The translations under genes and the position numbers were made by a program. A DNA stretch of 64,000 nucleotides from assembly GCA_963707575.1 (NCBI GenBank), contig OY970171.1:3038001-3102000 (forward strand), given 5' to 3'. The notes under the pieces were generated by a model. The model was not told the DNA's origin. It searched no databases and saw only the letters and a program-made list of their open reading frames with translations. The DNA comes from Gaiellasilicea sp963707575 (GTDB lineage: Bacteria; Actinomycetota; Thermoleophilia; Gaiellales; Gaiellaceae). Each line of letters starts with the position of its first letter. Within the stretch, counting starts at the first letter, position 1. Positions 33,999 to 41,642 of this stretch are shown piece by piece.

Positions 33999-34822
33999 GT
34001 GCCGAGTATCTCGTCTAGCTCCGCTTTGGTGGGCAGGGACGGCTGAGCGCCGAAGCGTGACGCAGCCAGTGCCCCGGCGGCGCACGCACGCTGCAGCGCT
34101 TCCTCGCGCTCGCGGCCCTCGAGCAGCGAGACGAGCAGGCACGCGGTGAAGGCGTCGCCGGCCGCAGTGCCGTCGACCGCGTCGACGGGGGGCGGCGCCG
34201 CACGCGCGACCTCCTCCCCGTCTTCCAGCAGGACCGCGCCCTCCGCGCCGAGCGTGAGCGCGATCAAACCGTCGCGGCGGACGAGTGTCTCGAGCTCGTA
34301 GCGGTTGACGACCGTCAGGTCGGCGTCCACGTCGACCGGTCGCGCCGGCGCGGCATTCAGGCAGAAGAGGCCCGTCGTCCGGTGCCAGGCGTCGAGCACT
34401 GCGTCGTCGGGGATCTCGAGCTGGCAGAGCACCGCGTCTGCCGCTCCCAGCTCGACGCCGTCCAGCTGCGCCGGTCCGACCTCCGCGTTCGCTCCGGGAG
34501 CGACCGCGATCTGGTTCTCGCCGGCGGCGTCGACGAGGATCAGAGCGACTCCCGTCGGCGCGTCCGCGCGGGACGCCTCCACGGTCAGGCCGGGCTCCTG
34601 CGGCAGCGCCTCGTCCGCGAAGGGGTCGCGCCCGACGGAGCAGACGAGAGTGACCTCCGCCCCGAGCCTGGCCGCCGCGACCGCCTGGTTCGCGCCCTTG
34701 CCACCGGGGATGCGCTCGAAGGTGGCATCGGTCACCGTCTCGCCGGCCCGCGGCAGCCGCTCGACGCGGGCGGCGAGATCGAGGTTGACAGAGCCGACGA
34801 CGATGATGGTCGGAGGGGCCAC
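33995..34822 (-). CDS. rbsK: Ribokinase
   Basis: PfkB-family sugar kinase, 275 residues, phosphorylating ribose to ribose-5-phosphate. Motifs: GSVNLDLAARVERLPRAGET, GGKGANQAVAAARLG, the substrate region DAPTGVALILVD with GENQIAVAPGAN, and the catalytic VDGTAAGDAFTA (anion hole and base Asp). Somewhat short for a ribokinase (about 300), with a tightened lid region after residue 75. Coupled to the nucleoside hydrolase, which makes ribose the likely substrate. Confidence 0.9.
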   Translation of the reverse strand: MAPPTIIVVGSVNLDLAARVERLPRAGETVTDATFERIPGGKGANQAVAAARLGAEVTLVCSVGRDPFADEALPQEPGLTVEASRADAPTGVALILVDAAGENQIAVAPGANAEVGPAQLDGVELGAADAVLCQLEIPDDAVLDAWHRTTGLFCLNAAPARPVDVDADLTVVNRYELETLVRRDGLIALTLGAEGAVLLEDGEEVARAAPPPVDAVDGTAAGDAFTACLLVSLLEGREREEALQRACAAGALAASRFGAQPSLPTKAELDEILGT

Positions 34823-34836
34823 GTGCGGAACTGGTG

Positions 34837-35373
34837 CTAGGCGGCGATCGCGCGCAAATCGTCGACCGTGGCGCCGAGCAGGGTGTCGCGCAGGTCGAAG
34901 AGCCCCGCCCAGAGCGACGACGCGTCGAGTGCGGTGTCCATGCGCTCTGCGTCGGTGAGGCCCTGGAGCGCACGCAGGAGCACAGCCAGCTCGAGATAGG
35001 CGGCCGTGACGCGGTTCGGGCACGCCGTCACGCCGGCGCGGGTCAGCACCGGGGTCCACTCGACGAGCTCACCGGCTCCCGGGCCGCCGTACCAGGAGCG
35101 GCCCTCGGCCGTGTCGGCCTCGAGCTCGAGCAGGTAGCGGGAGAGCGGAGCCTCGAGCCCGGCGAGCGCGGTCTCGACACGGTCGGCGGCGTGGCGCAGA
35201 GCAGCCTCGCGCGCACCTGCGGTGGAGGGCGCGGCCTCGCCCTTGCCCCAGCGCTCGAGCAGACGGCAGAAGGCCAGCGCGGACACCTCGCACGCCCGCA
35301 GCTGGGAGATCAGCCGCCGCGCCGTGAGAACGTTCGGCGCGTGCCGGACGAGCACGTCGGGCCAGTCAGCCAC
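34837..35373 (-). CDS. Hypothetical protein, 178 residues
   Basis: Unrecognised, predicted soluble and mostly alpha-helical, without a signal peptide. Contains several Leu/Ala-rich helices and a central aromatic loop SWYGGPGAGELVEWTPVL followed by CPNRVTAAYLELAVLLRAL. GTG start at 35373, just after rnj and just before ribokinase on the same strand, so it may be transcribed with either. No catalytic motif is apparent. Confidence 0.7.
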   Translation of the reverse strand: MADWPDVLVRHAPNVLTARRLISQLRACEVSALAFCRLLERWGKGEAAPSTAGAREAALRHAADRVETALAGLEAPLSRYLLELEADTAEGRSWYGGPGAGELVEWTPVLTRAGVTACPNRVTAAYLELAVLLRALQGLTDAERMDTALDASSLWAGLFDLRDTLLGATVDDLRAIAA

Positions 35374-35377
35374 GGCT

Positions 35378-37024
35378 CTAGACCTCGATGACCACGGGCA
35401 GGATCATCGGGCGCCGCCGGGTGCGGTCGTAGACGATCTGGCCGACCGCATCGTGCAGGTGCTCCTGCAGCAGCTTGATCTCGCGGATGTCGTCCTGCTC
35501 GAGCTGCTCGAGCACGCGGGCCGCCTCAGCGCGCAGCTCGTCCAGGAGCTCGTCGGACTCGCCGAAGCCGCGTGCGATCAGCTCGGGCGCGGCGGCGTTG
35601 CCGTTCGAGCTCGAGAGCGTGGTCACGATGATCAGCACGCCGTCCTCGGAGAGGTGGCGGCGGTCGCGCAGCGCGACGTCCTGGACGTCCCCGACCCCGA
35701 GGCCGTCCACGAGCGTGACTCCGGCCTCCACCCGGTCGACGATGCGGGGCGCAGCTCCGGGCCGCAGCTCGATCACGGAGCCGTTCTCCGCGATCACGAT
35801 GCTGTCGGCCGGCACGCCGGCGTCGCGCGCGAGCTGACCGTGCGCCGCGAGCATCCGGTACTCGCCGTGGGCCGGCACGACGCTGCGCGGCCGTACGAGC
35901 GCGAGCATCGTCCTGAGCTCCTCGGAGCACGCGTGACCGGAGACGTGGACGTTCGCAATCTCCTGATGCAGTACCTCGGCGCCCATCTTGGCCAGCCGGT
36001 TGATCGAGTCGTGCACCCGCAGCTCGTTCCCCGGCACGGGCTTCGCCGAGAGGATGACCGTGTCGCCGCGCTCGATCGAGATGGACGGATGGTCGCCGTA
36101 GGCGATGCGCGTGAGCGCCGACATCGGCTCGCCCTGGCTGCCGGTGCAGAGGATCATCACCTCGCCGGGCGGGAGCTCCATCGCCTCCTGGGGCTTGACG
36201 AGCATCGAGTCGTCGATCGACAGGTAGCCGAGCCCACGGGCGATGTTGAGGTTCTTCTTCATCGAGCGGCCGACGATCGCCACCTTGCGGCCGACCTGGG
36301 CGGCGACGTCGATCGCCTGCTGCATCCGGTGCACGTTCGAGGCGAACGAGACGACGAGGATGCGGCCGCGGCGCAGCGGGATCAGCGTCCGGAAGGCCTC
36401 CCCGACGAGCCGCTCGGAGCCGGTCATGCCCGGCCGCTCCGCGTTCGTCGAGTCGCCGAAGAGCAGGTCGACGCCCTCGTTGCCGAGCTCCGCGAGCCGG
36501 CCGACGTCCGTCTTCAGGCCGTCGACGGGCGTATGGTCGAGCTTCCAGTCGCCGGTGTGGACGACCCGGCCCGCCGCCGTGTCGATCACGATCGCCATCG
36601 CGTCGGGGATCGAGTGCGCGACGCGCACGAAGTCGAGCCGGAAGGAGCCGACCTGGATCGGCTTGCCCATCTCGGCCTCGCGCAGCCGGGTGGCGCTGCC
36701 GAGCCCGTGCTCGTCGAGCTTGGACTTGATCAGGCCGAGCGTCAGCTTCGTCGCGATCACCTCGTCGCAGTCGACCTGACGGAGGAGATACGGGAGCCCG
36801 CCGACGTGGTCCTCGTGGCCGTGGGTGAGCACGACCGCGCGGACACGGCGCTCGAACAGATACGAGAGGTCGGGGAGCACGAGGTCGACCCCGAGGTGCT
36901 CGTCGCGTGGGAAGGCCAGACCGGCGTCGACGACGATGATGTCGTCGCCGTGCTCGTAGACGGTCGTGTTCTTGCCGACCTCGCCCAGCCCGCCCAGCGG
37001 GATGAGCCTCAGGGTTCCCTCCAT
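35378..37024 (-). CDS. rnj: Ribonuclease J
   Basis: Beta-CASP metallo-beta-lactamase nuclease with 5'-exo and endo activity on mRNA and rRNA precursors. 548 residues: zinc-binding LTHGHEDHVGGLPYLL (about residues 66-81), HTGDWKLDHTP, the beta-CASP motif SFASNVHRMQQ, ILCTGSQGEPMSAL, and VHVSGHACSEE and PAHGEYRML. Predicted leaderless from TACACT 6 nt before the ATG. The rnj-dapA-dapB cluster order is common in actinobacteria. Confidence 0.96.
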   Translation of the reverse strand: MEGTLRLIPLGGLGEVGKNTTVYEHGDDIIVVDAGLAFPRDEHLGVDLVLPDLSYLFERRVRAVVLTHGHEDHVGGLPYLLRQVDCDEVIATKLTLGLIKSKLDEHGLGSATRLREAEMGKPIQVGSFRLDFVRVAHSIPDAMAIVIDTAAGRVVHTGDWKLDHTPVDGLKTDVGRLAELGNEGVDLLFGDSTNAERPGMTGSERLVGEAFRTLIPLRRGRILVVSFASNVHRMQQAIDVAAQVGRKVAIVGRSMKKNLNIARGLGYLSIDDSMLVKPQEAMELPPGEVMILCTGSQGEPMSALTRIAYGDHPSISIERGDTVILSAKPVPGNELRVHDSINRLAKMGAEVLHQEIANVHVSGHACSEELRTMLALVRPRSVVPAHGEYRMLAAHGQLARDAGVPADSIVIAENGSVIELRPGAAPRIVDRVEAGVTLVDGLGVGDVQDVALRDRRHLSEDGVLIIVTTLSSSNGNAAAPELIARGFGESDELLDELRAEAARVLEQLEQDDIREIKLLQEHLHDAVGQIVYDRTRRRPMILPVVIEV

Positions 37025-37030
37025 CAGCTC

Positions 37031-37036
37031 AGTGTA
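37031..37036 (-). promoter_or_regulatory. Predicted -10 box of leaderless rnj mRNA
   Basis: Minus strand reads TACACT (TANNNT), 6 nt before the rnj ATG, with GAGCTG between and no Shine-Dalgarno at the correct distance. Confidence 0.45.
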
Positions 37037-37045
37037 GGTGCGTGT

Positions 37046-37942
37046 CTAGACGGCCGCGTGCTGGAGGAGCCCGAGCCGGTCGAGACAGGCGCGCACGCGA
37101 TCGCGCTCGTCGTGCGTCGCCTCGACGAGCGGCAGGCGGTGGCCGCCGACCTCGTGGCCGAGAATGTTCAGCGCGGCCTTGATCGCAATCGGGTTCGGCG
37201 CGACCCGCAGGAGATCGATCGACGGGCGCAGCTGCTCGTCGAGCTCACGTGCGCCGGCGGCGTCGCCGGCCCGGAAGCGGCGCACGACCTCCTTCACCTG
37301 CGGCCCGACGACATGCGTGTGCACGCAGATCCCGCCCGCGCCGCCGAGCTCGAGGAAGGGATGGACGAGATCGTCGTCGCCCGCATAGAGGTCGAGACCG
37401 AGCTCGACGATCGCGCGGGCCTGCTCGAGGTCGTCGTTCGCCTGCTTGACCGCCCCCACGTTCGTGATCTCGGCCAGCGTGGCCAGCGTCGCAGTCTCGA
37501 GATTCAGCACGGTACGGGCCGGGATGTTGTAGACGACGATCGGCTTGTCGGTGACCGCGGCGATCGCCTCGAAGTGGGCCACGATCCCCCGCGGCGGCGG
37601 CCGGTTGTAGTAGGGCGTGACGACGAGGAACCCGTCGACGCCGAGCTCGTGCGTCCGCTCGGTCAGATGGACGGAGTGCGCGGTCGCGTTCGTCCCGGTT
37701 CCCGCCACGACGGTCGCGCGCTCGCCCACCTCCTCCACGGCCGCGGCATAGAGCTCGAAGCGCTCGTCGTCGGACAGCGTCGGGCTCTCCCCCGTCGTGC
37801 CCGTGACGACCAGGCCGTCGGAGCCGTTCTCGACCAGGTGCCGCGCGAGCTCCCGGAAGCGGGCGAGGTCGACGGAGCCGTCGCGGGCAAACGGCGTCAC
37901 GATCGCGGTGAGAATCTCGCCGAGCACGGGCTGGCCGGGCAC
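37046..37942 (-). CDS. dapA: 4-hydroxy-tetrahydrodipicolinate synthase
   Basis: Condenses pyruvate and aspartate semialdehyde, the first step of the DAP branch. 298-residue class I aldolase: TGTTGESPTLSDDE (active-site Thr pair), YYNRPPPRG (Tyr), the Arg-containing region VYNIPARTVLN, and the Schiff-base Lys in VGAVKQANDD. GTG start at 37942 with TAGGAT 6 nt upstream. dapB follows upstream on the same strand with its own start, so the two may be separate or overlapping units. Confidence 0.96.
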   Translation of the reverse strand: MPGQPVLGEILTAIVTPFARDGSVDLARFRELARHLVENGSDGLVVTGTTGESPTLSDDERFELYAAAVEEVGERATVVAGTGTNATAHSVHLTERTHELGVDGFLVVTPYYNRPPPRGIVAHFEAIAAVTDKPIVVYNIPARTVLNLETATLATLAEITNVGAVKQANDDLEQARAIVELGLDLYAGDDDLVHPFLELGGAGGICVHTHVVGPQVKEVVRRFRAGDAAGARELDEQLRPSIDLLRVAPNPIAIKAALNILGHEVGGHRLPLVEATHDERDRVRACLDRLGLLQHAAV

Positions 37943-37948
37943 GCCGGG

Positions 37949-37954
37949 ATCCTA
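37949..37954 (-). promoter_or_regulatory. Predicted -10 box of leaderless dapA mRNA
   Basis: Minus strand reads TAGGAT, 6 nt before the dapA GTG, identical in sequence and spacing to the box before the importer ATPase. Confidence 0.45.
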
Positions 37955-37980
37955 CATCCGGACGCCGACGGCGAACCCGG

Positions 37981-38622
37981 TCACAGCAGCGCGTCGAGGC
38001 CGAGCGTGAGACCGGGCGGCAGCGTCGGCAGCCGCTCGAGCACGAGCAGGATGCCGGGCACGAAGGCCTCCCGCGAGCTGGTGTCGTGCCGGATCGTCAG
38101 CGTCTGCCCGGGGCCGCCGAAGATCACCTCCTGGTGGGCGACGAGGCCGGGCAGGCGCACCGAGTGGATCGGCGTGGCCTCCCCGATCAAAGCAGCGGTC
38201 GCCTTCGCCGTCCCCGACGGCTTGTCCAGCTTCGTCTCGTGGTGCAGCTCGACGATCTCCGCGTCCGGCAGATGCCGGGCCGCCTCGGCGGCGAAGCGCA
38301 TCATCAGCACGGCGCCGACCGCGAAGTTCGAGGCGACGAAGAGCGGGAGCCCGCGTGACCGGGCGCGCTCGTCGAGGTCGGCGAGCTCCTCCGTGCCCAG
38401 GCCGGACGTCCCGACGATGCAGGGGACGTTCTCCTCCAGGGACCGGCGCACGAGGGTGTAGACGACGTCGGGGCGCGTGAAGTCGATCGCGACGTCGTGC
38501 CCGCGGACGAGCTCGATGCGGTCGCTGCGGCCGATCGGCGTGACCTCGTGACCGGCCGCCTCGAGCGCGGGGACGAGCACGCTCCCCACCTTGCCCCGGT
38601 GTCCGAAGAGGGCGACCTTCAC
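37981..38622 (-). CDS. dapB: 4-hydroxy-tetrahydrodipicolinate reductase (short form)
   Basis: NAD(P)H-dependent reductase making tetrahydrodipicolinate, the substrate of DapD. 213 residues, short for the family (about 245-270). Nucleotide-binding FGHRGKVGSVL (usually GxxGRMG), VAIDFTRPD, VGTSGL, NFAVGAVLMM, and the catalytic ELHHETKLDKPSGTA with His and Lys. GTG at 38622 overlaps the M16 peptidase stop (GTGA). All catalytic motifs are present despite the reduced length. Confidence 0.93.
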   Translation of the reverse strand: MKVALFGHRGKVGSVLVPALEAAGHEVTPIGRSDRIELVRGHDVAIDFTRPDVVYTLVRRSLEENVPCIVGTSGLGTEELADLDERARSRGLPLFVASNFAVGAVLMMRFAAEAARHLPDAEIVELHHETKLDKPSGTAKATAALIGEATPIHSVRLPGLVAHQEVIFGGPGQTLTIRHDTSSREAFVPGILLVLERLPTLPPGLTLGLDALL

Positions 38623-39905
38623 GCCGCGGCCGGCGTGCTCAGGGCGGGGTTGACGCGCTCCACGGCGGCTCGGAACAGGGCCTCGCTCGGGCCGATGCCT
38701 GCCGCCGACAACCCTTCCAGGGCGAGCAGGTCGGCCGCGAGTGCCGCGACGTCGTCGGCCTGGACCGCGTCGATCCGCTCGATGATCTCCTCGAGCCCGA
38801 GCAGCTCCGTGCCGGTGACGACCGACTTGCCGAGCCGGCTCATCCGGTTCGAGGTCGACTCCATCGAGAGGAGCATGCGGCCCTTCAGGTTCTCCTGCGC
38901 CCGCTCGAGCTCCCCGGCCCGCACATTGCCAGCGGCCACGTCTGCGAGCTCGCGTGCCGCGATCTCCAGGCACTCGACGAGGTTCTCCTCGCGCGTGCCC
39001 ACGTAGAGGCCGATCTGGCCGGCGTCGGAGTACTGCGACGCGAAGCTGTAGACCGAGTACGCCATCCCGCGCTTCTCCCGGATCTCCTGGAAGAGGCGTG
39101 ACGAGGCCGAGCCGCCGAGGATCGCGTCCAGGAGGGAGGCGGCGAAGCGTCGCTCGTCGCGGCGCGAGATCCCCGGCGCGCCCAGGCAGACGTGGTACTG
39201 CTCCGTGTCCTTGCGCTGGAAGCGCAGGCCCGGGGCCGAGCGCCGCCCGATCGGCTTGCGGGCGCGGCGTGTGCCAGGCCCCGTCTCCGGTGTGCGCGCG
39301 GCGAGCAGCTCCATCAGCCGGCCATGCTCGACGTTGCCGGCGGCCGCGACCACGAGGTTCCCGGCCGTGTACGCCGAGCGGTGATACGCCGCCAGAGCCC
39401 TGCGGCTGACGGACGAGATCACCTCGGCACGGCCGATCACGGGCCGTCCGAGTGGGTGGCCGCCGAACACGGCCTCGGCGACGACGTCGTGCACGAGGTC
39501 CTGTGGATTGTCCTCGACCATCGCGATCTCCTCGAGCACGACCTCGCGCTCGGCGTCCACCTCGGCGAAGGCCGGGTCGTAGACCATCCCGGCGATCACG
39601 TCGAGGGCGGGCTCGATCCGGTCGTCCGGCACGCGGGCGTAGATGACGGTCGTCTCGCGGGAGGTGGCCGCGTTCAGCTCACCGCCCAGGCCGTCGAAGA
39701 TCTCTGCGATCTCCTGCGCGCTGTGCGTCCCCGAGCCCTTGAAGAGCAGGTGCTCGATGAAGTGCGAGACGCCTGCACGCGCCTCGGTCTCGTCGCGGGA
39801 GCCGGCGCCCACCCAGAAGCCGAGCGAGACCGAGCGCACGCTCGGCACGTGCTCGCTGATCACACGCTCGCCCGTCGGGAGCGTGGAGAGCTCGTACTCC
39901 TGCAT
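38619..39905 (-). CDS. M16 family zinc peptidase
   Basis: 428-residue insulinase/processing-peptidase-like protein. Inverted zinc motif HFIEH with the downstream Glu (VVLEEIAMVEDNPQDL), and the C-terminal M16 domain with GGSASSRLFQEIREKRGMAYSV. Cytoplasmic (no signal peptide). The pnp-M16-dapB-dapA order is conserved in many Gram-positives; here the accessory island separates it from pnp. ATG at 39905 with TACGAT 6 nt upstream; the long open frame before it is antisense to the collagen-like gene and not coding. Confidence 0.94.
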   Translation of the reverse strand: MQEYELSTLPTGERVISEHVPSVRSVSLGFWVGAGSRDETEARAGVSHFIEHLLFKGSGTHSAQEIAEIFDGLGGELNAATSRETTVIYARVPDDRIEPALDVIAGMVYDPAFAEVDAEREVVLEEIAMVEDNPQDLVHDVVAEAVFGGHPLGRPVIGRAEVISSVSRRALAAYHRSAYTAGNLVVAAAGNVEHGRLMELLAARTPETGPGTRRARKPIGRRSAPGLRFQRKDTEQYHVCLGAPGISRRDERRFAASLLDAILGGSASSRLFQEIREKRGMAYSVYSFASQYSDAGQIGLYVGTREENLVECLEIAARELADVAAGNVRAGELERAQENLKGRMLLSMESTSNRMSRLGKSVVTGTELLGLEEIIERIDAVQADDVAALAADLLALEGLSAAGIGPSEALFRAAVERVNPALSTPAAA

Positions 39906-39911
39906 CGGCGG

Positions 39912-39917
39912 ATCGTA
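39912..39917 (-). promoter_or_regulatory. Predicted -10 box of leaderless M16 peptidase mRNA
   Basis: Minus strand reads TACGAT (TANNNT), 6 nt before the ATG at 39905. Confidence 0.4.
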
Positions 39918-39936
39918 GCGCCGTCTACGAGCGGGG

Positions 39937-39965
39937 TTGACTTGGGCCGCGATTCCGACTTTGCT
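39937..39965 (+). promoter_or_regulatory. Candidate promoter of the collagen-like/Hcp island
   Basis: TTGACT (39937-39942) matches the -35 consensus, followed after 17 nt by TTTGCT (39960-39965), a weak -10. It lies 27 nt before the ATG of the collagen-like gene and its GGGAGG ribosome site. Confidence 0.4.
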
Positions 39966-39992
39966 CAGACGGTCCAGGGATCGGGAGGCCAG

Positions 39993-40568
39993 ATGACGAG
40001 GATTCGCAGAGCTCCGGTGCTCATGTTCGTGTTGGGCGCGCTGACGGTCGGCGCGATCTTCGCCGGTCAGGCCGGCTGGGCCGCGCTCGGCTCCCAGGCC
40101 GCCGACGAGCAGATCTTCGCGTGCGCGAAGACCCAGAACGGGCAGCTTCGGATCGTCGAAGCCGGGGACGGCTGCCTGCCGAGCGAGCAGGCGCTGTCGT
40201 GGAGCATCGAGGGCCCACAGGGCGACCCTGGCCCGACGGGGCCGCAAGGCCCGCAGGGCGCACAAGGCCCCCAGGGCGCCAAGGGCGACACGGGCGCCAC
40301 CGGCGCCACGGGCCCGCAGGGGCCGCAGGGTGAGACCGGCGCCACCGGAGCACAGGGCTCGCAGGGCGAAACGGGCGCGACCGGGCCGGCGGGGCCGGCG
40401 GGACCCGAAGGGCCGCCCGGCTCGAGCACAGCCGAGCTGACGAGCCCGAACGGCCTCTTCAAGGTCGAGATCACGGATCACGGCGTCTTCATCCGCGGGC
40501 CTGGTGGCACGGTCTTCGTCGACCACCGCGGCGCCGACACGACCTCCAACCGCTACTACGGCCGGTGA
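39993..40568 (+). CDS. Collagen-like surface protein
   Basis: 191 residues. N-terminal membrane/signal helix (APVLMFVLGALTVGAIFAG), then a compact segment with two cysteines (FACAKTQNGQLR; GDGCLPSE). About 23 uninterrupted Gly-X-Y triplets follow, rich in GPQ, GAT and GET (about residues 73-141), and a C-terminal module SPNGLFKVEITDHGVFIRGP ending in a GGTVFVD-type strand. Triplet repeats imply a trimeric rod outside the cell. ATG 39993 is preceded by GGGAGG. First gene of a three-gene operon with an AOC-like protein and Hcp. Confidence 0.9.
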   Translation: MTRIRRAPVLMFVLGALTVGAIFAGQAGWAALGSQAADEQIFACAKTQNGQLRIVEAGDGCLPSEQALSWSIEGPQGDPGPTGPQGPQGAQGPQGAKGDTGATGATGPQGPQGETGATGAQGSQGETGATGPAGPAGPEGPPGSSTAELTSPNGLFKVEITDHGVFIRGPGGTVFVDHRGADTTSNRYYGR

Positions 40569-40573
40569 CCCCC

Positions 40574-41098
40574 ATGAGCGAGAACACGACCACTTCCACG
40601 AATACGAGAGCCAGCCTCCTGAAGCGGCTCGCCCTCCTCGCGGGCGGCGTCGTCGGCGCCGGCGTCGCGGTGCGGAGCACGGGCGGCGACGAGCCGGCGG
40701 CCGCTGCGCCGACACGCAGGACGAGCGAATTGACCCTGTACGGCCGCGACTGGCGGCTGCACCGACCCGGCGTGGCCTTCGGGAAGCTGCCGACGGCGAG
40801 CGATCCCGCGCTGCCGAGCGGACGGATCGTCGACCGCCGCGAACGCGAGCTCGGCCGGTTCCGGGCTGCCGCGCTTCCCGGCGCCGCCGCGTTCCACCTG
40901 CACACCTTCGAGCTCGCCGAAGGAACGATCCTCGGCATCGGCGCGAACAGACTCGACGAGGGGAGCTACGCCATCGTCGGGGGAACCGGCCGCTACGCAG
41001 GCGCGTCGGGCACCTACACGGCCCGGCAGCACCTGCGCGAGCTGGGCGGAGACGGCACGGCCGAGTTCACTCTGAACCTGAATGCCTGGGAGGCCTAG
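40574..41098 (+). CDS. Allene-oxide-cyclase/dirigent-like secreted barrel protein
   Basis: About 174 residues from ATG 40574 (GTG 40565 overlapping the previous stop is an alternative). N-terminal export segment (LLKRLALLAGGVVGAGVAV) followed by an Ala-rich cleavage zone. The mature part carries the barrel motif AIVGGTGRYAGASGTYTAR seen in allene oxide cyclase-like and dirigent-like proteins, plus FHLHTFEL and a terminal FTLNLN strand. Not expected to make jasmonates; bacterial homologues are uncharacterised. Stop lies 3 nt before the hcp start. Confidence 0.65.
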   Translation: MSENTTTSTNTRASLLKRLALLAGGVVGAGVAVRSTGGDEPAAAAPTRRTSELTLYGRDWRLHRPGVAFGKLPTASDPALPSGRIVDRRERELGRFRAAALPGAAAFHLHTFELAEGTILGIGANRLDEGSYAIVGGTGRYAGASGTYTARQHLRELGGDGTAEFTLNLNAWEA

Positions 41099-41101
41099 AC
41101 G

Positions 41102-41584
41102 ATGGCTGTAGACATGTTCCTGAAGATCACCGAGATCCCGGGCGAATCCCGGGACGACAAGCACAAGGACGAGATCGACATCTACTCCTTCAGCTGGGCC
41201 CTGAGCCAGTCCGGGACGGCCGCCGGTGGAGGTGGCGGCGGGGCCGGCAAGTCCGACTTCCAGGACTTCTCGTTCGCGATGCCCGTGAGCAAGGCCTCAC
41301 CGAAGCTGTTCCTCGCCTGTGCGAGCGGCCAGCACCTGAAGGAAGCGACCCTGACCGTGCGCAAAGCCGGAGCGACGCAGCTGGACTTCCTCGTCTACAA
41401 GCTCTCCGACTGCATCGTCAGCACCTTCCAGGAGGGCGGCGACACCGGCGGCGACATCCCGGGTGATGCGTTCAGCCTCAACTTCGCGAAGATCGAAGTC
41501 TCCTACAAGGAGCAGGACCTCAAGGGCGGCGTCGGCGCGGAGACCAAGGCCGGCTGGGACCTGAAGCAGAACACGCCCGTCTAG
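41102..41584 (+). CDS. hcp: Orphan Hcp-family tube protein
   Basis: 160-residue Hcp1-family protein (type VI secretion inner-tube/effector family). Typical start AVDMFLKITEIPGES with DDKHKDEIDIYSFSWALSQS, a Gly-rich loop (six glycines), the core VSKASPKLFLACASGQHLK, and a closing FAKIEVSYKEQD with GWDLKQN. No signal peptide. Hcp normally forms hexameric rings, but no VgrG, sheath, baseplate or ClpV gene is in the window. Third gene of the collagen-like operon, followed by a strong terminator. Confidence 0.88.
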   Translation: MAVDMFLKITEIPGESRDDKHKDEIDIYSFSWALSQSGTAAGGGGGGAGKSDFQDFSFAMPVSKASPKLFLACASGQHLKEATLTVRKAGATQLDFLVYKLSDCIVSTFQEGGDTGGDIPGDAFSLNFAKIEVSYKEQDLKGGVGAETKAGWDLKQNTPV

Positions 41585-41590
41585 GCGGAG

Positions 41591-41614
41591 CGGGCGCCCG
41601 CACACGGGCGCCCG
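41591..41614 (+). terminator. Terminator after hcp
   Basis: CGGGCGCCCG (41591-41600) and the same palindromic 10-mer (41605-41614) form a perfect stem with a CACA loop, 7 nt after the hcp stop. It separates the three-gene operon from the methyltransferase gene. Confidence 0.75.
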
Positions 41615-41642
41615 CCTTGCCTCATCCTTCAGCGGAGGAGCC

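Noticed and set aside
35222..38461. Plus-strand open frame of 1079 codons
   Set aside because: Entirely antisense to rnj, dapA and dapB; composition is Asp/Arg/Val-rich frame-shadow sequence without domains. Long antisense frames are expected at this GC content.
40211..40417. GC-rich near-periodic DNA resembling a minisatellite
   Set aside because: It is the coding sequence of Gly-X-Y collagen triplets; the periodicity is explained by the protein.
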